Shown: one piece after another, positions 32,015-38,675 of the stretch
How positions within the stretch are numbered: position 1 is the stretch's first letter
Layout: the number at the start of each line of letters is the position of its first letter
Source: Xanthoparmelia taractica
Taxonomy: Eukaryota; Ascomycota; Lecanoromycetes; Lecanorales; Parmeliaceae
Assembly: GCA_033085395.1 (NCBI GenBank)
Contig: JANQBS010000334.1
Location: 1-38,675, forward strand
Reading direction: 5' to 3'
Length of the DNA: 38,675 nucleotides
Translations under genes and position numbers: made by a program
Notes under the pieces: model-generated
What the model was told of the DNA's origin: nothing
What the model saw: the letters and a program-made list of their open reading frames with translations, nothing else
The model's database searches: none

Positions 32015-33470
32015 ATAATAAATATAAAGATCTCGCTTTATATTTTAATTAGCCCTCTCGATCTAATCGTTCGTTTCGAGATAATAGACGATAAATATAT
32101 TAATCTTAATGCGTAGTCGCTTATAGAGACTTTTTTAGAGCGTAGATATAAATTATATATCTCTATCTAATATAAGAGATTATAATAATTTATATAATCG
32201 AAAGAGATTTTATATAAGAATTTAAATAAATTTCTCGAATAAATAATCGTTATCTTTTTAATAATATAATACGTAGTAATATTTCTTTATAAGACGATAT
32301 ATAAGAATATAAATAGCGTTAAAATCGTCTAATAAGAGTAAATCGATAATAAAATTTATAAACACGTCTTATTAACGACCTTAAGAAATTAAGAGTAATA
32401 TTAATAATTCATTTATTTTATTTCGCCAGACTTTACTACGTTGATAGTAGTAATAATTACGAATATATTATTTAATCGTTTTGACGTAATTAGATTAATA
32501 ATAATAACGTAGAAGTAAGTTAATCGTTCTTCGTATTTCTAGATAATCGCTAGAAGACTAATTATAAATTTTTCTTAATAGCTTCGTATAAAACTCGATC
32601 GAGACTTATAATAATTCGTTCTTAAAGAGTGCTCTATTAATAATACGATATGTATTTAGCGTATAATTATAAAGTTTAATCTAATTATAATTTATCGCTT
32701 TACGAAGTTTATTACATATAAAATTCTCTTAATTAATCTTATAAATTCGTTTAAATAGATCTTCTTCGATCTTTATAACTCGAATTTAAACGCGATTCGA
32801 GATAAGAATCGTTTAATATTAATATTAACTTCTTTTATTAGCTTCGTTCGTTAAGATAGATAATAATATTCTTATTAAAGCCTCGACTTTATTATTAACT
32901 ATTTTAGCACGAAAGAGAATCTAAAAGTTTAAATTTAAATAAAATATCTAGATAGCGAGCTTAACGACGCGTAAGCTTCTTATTTTTATAAAGATTTTTA
33001 AGATTTAATAATTAGTGAATATTTAAATAAATAATTCGATATATTCTAGTTTTAATCGCTAATATTCGAAGTATTAAATAATCGCTAATAATTTCTTATT
33101 ATAAATATAATAATTATATTTCGCTAAAATTATATTTTTATTATAAAATATTATCGAATATTAAACTTTATCGCCGTTATATTAAAATAAGATTTCTCTT
33201 AATATATAATTAAAAAAATCGATTTTAAGAATAATTTAACGTTTAAGATTAAAATAGCGTAGAACTTAGATAGTAATTAAACGCTTTTTAAGATCTTCGA
33301 ATAATTTAATATAAACTTTATTTTAGAGAAAGAGAATATTCTTCTTTATAAGATTAATTAGAGATTTAATTAATTTAAAAAACTTATAAATAAAGCGTCA
33401 ATAGAAGTTTACGAACTCTATAAAGTCTTAAATCTCTTTTAAATTCGTAGAAATACTTTAATTAAATATA
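32015..33470 (-). pseudogene. RNase H/integrase region of gypsy element 4, RIP-decayed
   Basis: Directly downstream of the reverse transcriptase on the minus strand, so RNase H and integrase are expected. I could not identify single motifs here. The composition (few CA/TG, normal CG) is that of decayed coding DNA. Confidence 0.45.
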
Positions 33471-33960
33471 GCTTCGATCTTATAAGAGTTTATTTATAGA
33501 TTAATTTCTAATATAATAATATCTAAAAACACGATTTCTTCTATATCGTATTCGTATTTCTTAATATTAATTTATAAATTAGTCTCTCGCAGACGTTAAA
33601 GAACTTATTTAACGTGCTTTTAATATTTCGTCTTCGTTTAATTATAAATAAGAATATCGTCTAAATAGACTTAATAAAAATCGTTTAGAAAATTGAATAG
33701 AATATTATTAATATATTATTAAAAAGTACTTAATTTATTTAATAATTTAAAGAATAGTATTCGATACTTATAAACTTCGAGAACTATAATAAAGATCGTA
33801 TAATCCTTACTATTGGAATTTATTCGTAGCTTATTAAATGCGACGATAATATCTAGACGAATAAGATATCGATATTTCTTAATTTTATTAATAACTTCCT
33901 CTATTAGAGAGAGTAAATATTAATTACGTTTCATTATAATATTTAATTTTTATTAATTTA
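33470..33960 (-). pseudogene. Reverse transcriptase of gypsy element 4, catalytic box intact
   Basis: A very readable Ty3/gypsy reverse transcriptase on the minus strand: LLSLIEEVINKIKKYRYLIR, then LDIIVAFNKLRINSNSKDYT, YKYRILFFKL, F**YINNILFNFLNDFY, VYLDDILIYN at 33638-33670, then KHVK*VL*RLRETNL*INIK and KYEYDIEEIVFLDIII. The family reads Y-P-L-P-L-I-x-E, K-L-D-I-x-x-A-F, Y-L-D-D-I-L-I-Y-S, C-x-F...V-x-F-L-G. Both Asp residues of YLDD and the Asp of RLDI are retained. It is a different gypsy lineage from elements 1-3, closer to the type with YLDDILIYS. In-phase stops elsewhere still make it a pseudogene. Confidence 0.92.
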
Positions 33961-35470
33961 CATAAAAACGAAGATTACTATTAATTTTTAGAGTAAATAA
34001 AATTAATAATAAATAAGAAGTTTTACTAGAAGTAATAAAGCTTATAAAAAAATATATAATAAACGCGATTTTATGGTAACTTAGAGTTATTAATAAACTC
34101 GATCTTATAAATATAAGAACGATACGAAGAAAGTTAATCGATTTTAAAACAATTAAAATTATCTAGATACTTATAATACTTAGAAGAAAATTACTTCTTG
34201 ATATCGTTTAGATTCTAAATAATAATATCTATTAAAGAAAGACTAATTTCTTTCGCTCTAGACTTAGCGTTACATATTATTTCTCGATTAATATCTTTTA
34301 TTAATATCGCGAATAATTAAGTTTTAAAATACTTTATTTATTTAATTAATATCGTAAAGAAAATAATAGCGATACTATAAATAGAGAATAGATAATTCTT
34401 AAATATAGATTAAGAGCGAGTGATAATCTTTAATCGAGTTTTAATTAATTTAGAAATCTCGATCGAAAATATCGATTTAATAAATAAATAAGTAATAGAA
34501 ATAAAAGAAGTTTATAATAAATAGTCTCGAAAGAGAATAGAATCGTTATTTATATCTAAAAATATATTAAAGTGATTTATTTATAATTTATCTAGAATAT
34601 CTATATGTTATCTTAAATTCGCTATAAGCATTAAGACTATAAATTTCTTATATCTCAAAAGAATAAGATTTAAGTATATAGCGTAAATAATAAATTTCTT
34701 ACTAAATTATTCGTTATAATCTCGAATTAGTCTAGACTTTATAAAAGAAATAAATTATATATTTAATAGCTAATAAATCTCGTAAATTAGATATTTATTA
34801 ATAAACACGTATTCGATAGTCTCTATATCGATAAGAATTTAAACGTAATAAATCTTTTTTTAAAAAGTTAGGCTTTCTTAAATTAAAAACGATTTCGATA
34901 TAAATAATTTATATCGAGTCTCTTTTAAATTACATAAGAATAGAATCTTATCTTAATTTATAACTATAAAAAAGATTATAAATTTCTAAAATTGAATTAT
35001 TTAGACTTCGACTCCACGAAATTCTCTTTATTCTAATCTTCTATCTTATTAATTCGATAAGAAAATTAATCTTTTAAATAAGCGAATAATAAATATAATA
35101 AATATCGTTCTTTTAATTCTTAATAGTCTTTCGCTATTATTAATTTATAGCGAAGAAAGAGAGACGTCGAGAAATTAGATTTATTTAAGAAAAGAAGATA
35201 TTAATAGAATTAAAGATAAATATTACACGCTTAAAGACTCGTACCTTATTTATAATCTTTTAAATCTCCTTAACTATCTTTTTTTAATATATAATATAAT
35301 ACTTATTATTTATTCGAATTAAGAATACTTTTAGAGCGAATATTAAAATAAACTTAATAAAAGAGTTAATTTAAATCGTGCGAATACGAGAGACGAGTTT
35401 CTTATTTATATTTCGAAGTTAAGCTTTATTTAATATATTTAATTACGAGTCGAAAAGATCTAAAATAATC
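33961..35470 (-). pseudogene. Upstream part (protease/Gag region) of element 4, unassigned
   Basis: RIP-mutated DNA upstream of the reverse transcriptase on the minus strand, where protease and Gag are expected. I see no motif I can defend. Neither LTR of element 4 could be identified with certainty. Confidence 0.4.
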
Positions 35471-35740
35471 TAGAATATAGAGTATTAATATTGTATTATA
35501 ATATGATACTATATTATAATATAATATAATATTGAGATTAAATTATTTGATTTTTATAAGATAATCTAAGAGACGTGCTAATATTATGAAATAATCTAGG
35601 AAATTTCTAATATATGCAGGGATATTCTATATTATATGTAGGGATATGGGAAATATATTATATATAGAAGAAGTTACTCTATATAGAATCATGCGAACGT
35701 ATTCTAATTATTATTCTAGTTATTACTTCACTTTACTATC
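35471..35740. repeat. Less mutated AT-rich block, possible LTR
   Basis: It begins with a TATTATAATATAATATAATA-like stretch, then two GCAGGGATAT/GTAGGGATAT repeats (about 35617 and 35638), TATATAGAAGAAGTTACTCT, and ends near the 25-mer at 35704-35728 that recurs at 38598-38622 with two transitions. CA/TG pairs survive in places. Composition and the shared end suggest an LTR, but no matching start or target duplication was found. Confidence 0.35.
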
Positions 35741-37467
35741 GCTATTATTATTATTTTACTTTATTATCACGTTGTTAAGCTAAGCTCGCCTTCGTATTTA
35801 ATATCGTATTACGAAAGATCTTCGTAATTATCTAGGGCTTGGCGAGTTATTTCTATTATTATTAATATATTTAATTTATTTAATTAATAGAAGAATTACT
35901 AGTACGCTAATTATAATAGTAATCTATTATCTAGTCTACGATAGCAAATTCTCTTCTTCTTTCTTCGCATTATAAAAAGAATTTACGATCGTTTTTTATA
36001 ATTATATATTCTTAATTATTAAAGTTATACGCTTCGTATAAATAATATAAAGATTAATATCTTCGAATATATAATAAAAGAAAGCTTTCGTCGATTTATA
36101 AATAATCTTAATAATCGATCTAAAAAAAATATATCTTCTTTATATATATTATCGCGATCTCTTTTATTACTCGAGAAAAGAAGAGCTTAAAAATTATTAA
36201 ATCGAATTCTCTTTAATAGCGACGAATCTCACGTAAAATAATATTTATAATTTATTAATAAAATAGAATAGATAGATTTAAGATTAGACTTACTTCTAGC
36301 TTTTTATCTACGTTTTCGAATATTATTATCTAATAATTCTTACGCTAATTTATCTTTTTTGATTAATTTTAATAATTAAATACTTAAAAACTACGTAGAA
36401 GTAATTAATTATACTTAAGATTATCTAGTATTAGCTACGTGTACTATAATTTTCCAGTCTTTTCTTTACTCTTATATACTATCGTCTACTCGCGTATTAG
36501 CTTTATACTTAATATTTTATTTGTAGATTTAATATATCTACTTTAAAATATTATCTCGCGTAGTAATTTTCTTACGAGTTATAGCTTAAGAACGAAAAAG
36601 TTAAGATTAGAGCTAAGATTCGAAGTTGAAATTCGAGAATAATAGCTTTATTAGATAGATAGATAATAAGATAGATAGTAGAAGAATAATAAATAATAGA
36701 AGAATAATAATTATTAGAAGGATAATAAATATTAAAAGAATAATAAATATTAGAAGTATAATAAATACTAGAAGAATAATAAATAATAGAAGAAAGAGTA
36801 AAAAGAAAATAAAAGTACACGATAAACATACCTTAGAAAACGTGATGTTATAAATAAAATCAATATTATTTATTAATGCTTTTAGATATCTATCGTAATA
36901 ATATTAAAATTAATTTATTTTTTAATCGAAAAGCGAGAGAAGAATACTCTTATTATAAATATTAAGATTTTATAAGAATAAATTTATCTTATAATTAATT
37001 CTAGTAATTATTCTAGTAATTATCTAAGCGTATTAAAATTTTATCGATTTAGACGCTAATATGTAGAGTTCTCGGCAATCTTTCTATATTAAATAAATAA
37101 TAGAAATTAATACTTAATCGATTTTCTTCTCGATAATTCTTCTAATAATAGATATTAATATCTAAATAATTTCTCTCTTAAACTTTTTTCTTAAATAATT
37201 CTTATTTATCGTATTTTTCTTTCGTTCTAGCATTTAAGACGAGTTTCTATTATTAATATAACTAAAGAAACTTAATATATTTCTATTCTAAGAGAGTATA
37301 TAATTAATAATTTTTAGCTAAATTATAATCTATAGAGTATCGATCTTATAGAAGTAATTACTTTTTTTATCTTTATATTCTTTTATTAATCTTTTTTTTA
37401 GTTATTAAAAAAGAAGAATAATTAAATTTTTAGACGCACTTTTCGCTCTTTAATATAGAGTTCGATT
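35741..37467 (+). pseudogene. RIP-decayed frame with a hexapeptide repeat, product unknown
   Basis: From about 35950 a plus-strand phase is protein-like: FFAL*KEFTIVFYNYIF near 35960, AFVDL*IILIIDLKKIYLL near 36090, YYRDLFYYSRKEELKNY near 36160. Near 36670-36800 comes an 18-base tandem repeat, seven units of the GAAGAATAATAAATATTA type. In the phase where TAATAA was CAACAA this encodes (E-E-Q-Q-I-L/I)n, a charged Gln-rich repeat that could form a coiled coil. A stop-free 85-codon frame on the other strand here is the low-complexity shadow of the repeat. I do not recognise the protein. Its place after a possible LTR would fit Gag. Confidence 0.4.
36668..36805 (+). repeat. 18-bp tandem repeat, about 7 units
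   Basis: Units of the form AGAAGAATAATAAATATT, mostly in register, varying by single bases. An 18-bp period equals six codons, which supports a coding origin as a hexapeptide repeat. Confidence 0.8.
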
Positions 37468-37751
37468 ACGAGTTAAAAAGGTATAATATCTATTAAATAT
37501 AGTTGTTTTTAACTTTTTTTTAACTTTTTTTAAAAAATTATATCTTTTTAATCTATTTATAGAATTTTAAAATTGCATAATCGTTCGCTTAAGCTTTTTA
37601 CGTATTTTTAGAATATAAAAAAATATTACGTAATATATTTATTAAAAACCTAATGAAAGTATGGAATATCTTATATCTTTCGATATGATATTCGAAAAAC
37701 TAATCTTATACCATCAAATATACCATATCTTTCCGACTCGTAAGTTCGATA
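37458..37751 (+). mobile_element. Complete Mutator-like MITE with imperfect 10-bp duplication
   Basis: A 274-bp element (37468-37741), the inverse-orientation partner of 31730-32004 and alignable with it end to end. It starts ACGAGTTAAAAAGG and ends CTTTCCGACTCGT. Flanks GAGTTCGATT (37458-37467) and AAGTTCGATA (37742-37751) agree at 8 of 10 positions, a decayed 10-bp duplication. The right end carries the same core as the fragments at 1-71 and 29282-29363. Confidence 0.88.
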
Positions 37752-38460
37752 ATCTTAAGTTTAAGACTTTACATTATAGCGTAATTAATCGATCTAAAGA
37801 TAATTAGTTAAAGCGTAAAGTCGTTTAAGATCTTAGCGAAAATCTTAATATTAAACGCTTAAAAATAAGATTCGATACTTTTATCTTTAATAAAAAGAAA
37901 TTAAAATACGTGAAGAAAGCTAATAACGTTATTAAGAATTATTATATTCGTACTTATAATAAGATTAGCGAATTCGCGATTATTTTAAACTTATAGTGAA
38001 AAGTACGTATTAAAATTCTTTATTAGCAAGAAATCGACTTTAGATAATATTTACTTATTTTTATAATTATTATTTTAATTATTAGTTCTTTTAAGCTAAC
38101 ACTTAAAATAGAATTACGTAAGACGTATATAGTAATATTATTACTCGGCGTCTTCGGCTCTAGATTTATTTTAAAATAGTAATCTACGTTGATAAGAATA
38201 ATAATTTATTATAAAAAGATATAGAAGATAAGAAAGCAGAGTAAAGTATATAATTATTTTTAATAAAAAAGTATTTATTTTAATTATATAATAGGCGAGA
38301 TCTTTTTGACTATTAGAGAGAGAGATAATATTCTAGATCGTAAGCGCTACGACCTATCAAAACTCGAAAAGAATAATTAATTATTAGATATTAAGCTATT
38401 CGCGTATAAGCAAGATCTCGAGCGAAACTACGTGTCGAATATAAAGATACGTCTATTTAT
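37752..38460 (+). pseudogene. RIP-decayed frame right of the MITE, product unknown
   Basis: From about 37758 the plus strand is open for most of 80 codons: LKFKTLHYSVINRSKDN, LKRKVV*DLSENLNIKRLKI, then RFDTFIFNKKKLKYVKKANN and IRTYNKISEFAIILNL. It is Lys/Asn-rich and continues more weakly to about 38460. It may continue the frame at 35741-37467 that the MITE split. The family is not recognised. Confidence 0.4.
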
Positions 38461-38675
38461 TAATATGTAGAATATGTGGTGAAAGGCTAATAGATCTCTG
38501 CTGCGTAAACTTAGGGAGCTAGATTATGAGAATTTAGGGAGCTGTCTTAGGGAAGGGCATGTGTATCTATTTATGGTTTTGATATATCTATATATTTCTA
38601 GTTATTATTCTAGTTATCACTTATTAGAATAGCTATATTTACTTAGCGAGATTAAATCAGAAGGGAGTTTATCTT
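38461..38675. other. Ordinary-composition island at the right edge
   Basis: CA and TG reappear (GAATATGTGGTGAAAGGC, GCTGCGTAAACTTAGGGAGC). There are three TTAGGGA(G/A) repeats at about 38511, 38537 and 38549. It includes the 25-mer shared with 35704-35728, at 38598-38622. It could be the far LTR of the element starting near 35471, or unique DNA beyond the transposon block. Confidence 0.4.

Noticed and set aside
36572..36829. 85-codon open frame on the minus strand rich in Tyr and Ser
   Set aside because: It is the reverse-strand translation of the 18-bp tandem repeat. The plus-strand phase gives a sensible hexapeptide repeat after RIP correction.
31730..37741. A single 6-kb DNA transposon with 275-bp terminal inverted repeats
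   Set aside because: Each putative terminal repeat has its own inverted ends and its own 10-bp target duplication, so they are two separate MITEs in opposite orientation.
38505..38560. Telomere-like TTAGGG repeats
   Set aside because: Only three interspersed TTAGGGA(G/A) strings occur, 12-26 bases apart and not in tandem, so this is not a telomeric array.
1..38675. CRISPR array, prokaryotic operon or prophage
   Set aside because: No evenly spaced identical repeats with unique spacers, no ribosome-binding sites and no long open frames; the mutation signature and element types are fungal.

Overview
The window looks like an AT-rich block from the nuclear genome of a filamentous ascomycete. Nearly all of it carries the mark of repeat-induced point mutation (RIP): CpA and its complement TpG are almost absent over kilobases, TpA is in excess, and CpG is still common. 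Old reading frames can be followed by reading in-phase TAA/TAG as former Gln or Trp codons. I see no intact protein gene, rRNA, tRNA, CRISPR array or bacterial-type operon. The window is a nested graveyard of transposons.

Layout. 1-71 is the end of a Mutator-like MITE. 72-2560 and 5111-7470 are two diverged direct copies of one repeat, whose minus strand resembles a fungal DUF3435 tyrosine recombinase (tentative). An undecayed solo LTR lies between them (3882-4023). Two islands of ordinary composition (7580-7705 and 9537-9720) flank a decayed plus-strand frame. 9721-16882 is a complete Ty3/gypsy retrotransposon on the minus strand, with 173-bp LTRs and target duplication CTTTA. 16888-19700 holds an unidentified decayed minus-strand frame. 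19701-20681 and 27039-28639 were one stretch before a second complete gypsy element inserted (20687-27033, plus strand, 179-bp LTRs, duplication TAATA). The right part of that stretch is the integrase and chromodomain end of a third gypsy element.

28642-29281 is a TA-flanked MITE with long inverted repeats. 29873-30567 is a miniature LTR element (TRIM) with 159-bp LTRs, a polypurine tract and a tRNA-like segment. Two Mutator-like MITEs (31730-32004 and 37468-37741) lie in opposite orientation. Between them is a fourth gypsy element, whose reverse transcriptase keeps its YLDD box, and a decayed frame with a hexapeptide repeat. The right edge (38461-38675) is an ordinary-composition island that may be an LTR end.

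How the parts work together (inference). Three of the four gypsy elements retain a recognisable C-terminal chromodomain, which in this class is thought to steer integration to H3K9-methylated chromatin. RIP-mutated DNA attracts that mark in fungi. The nesting, intact target duplications and LTRs less decayed than their flanks fit repeated cycles of insertion, RIP, heterochromatin and further insertion.
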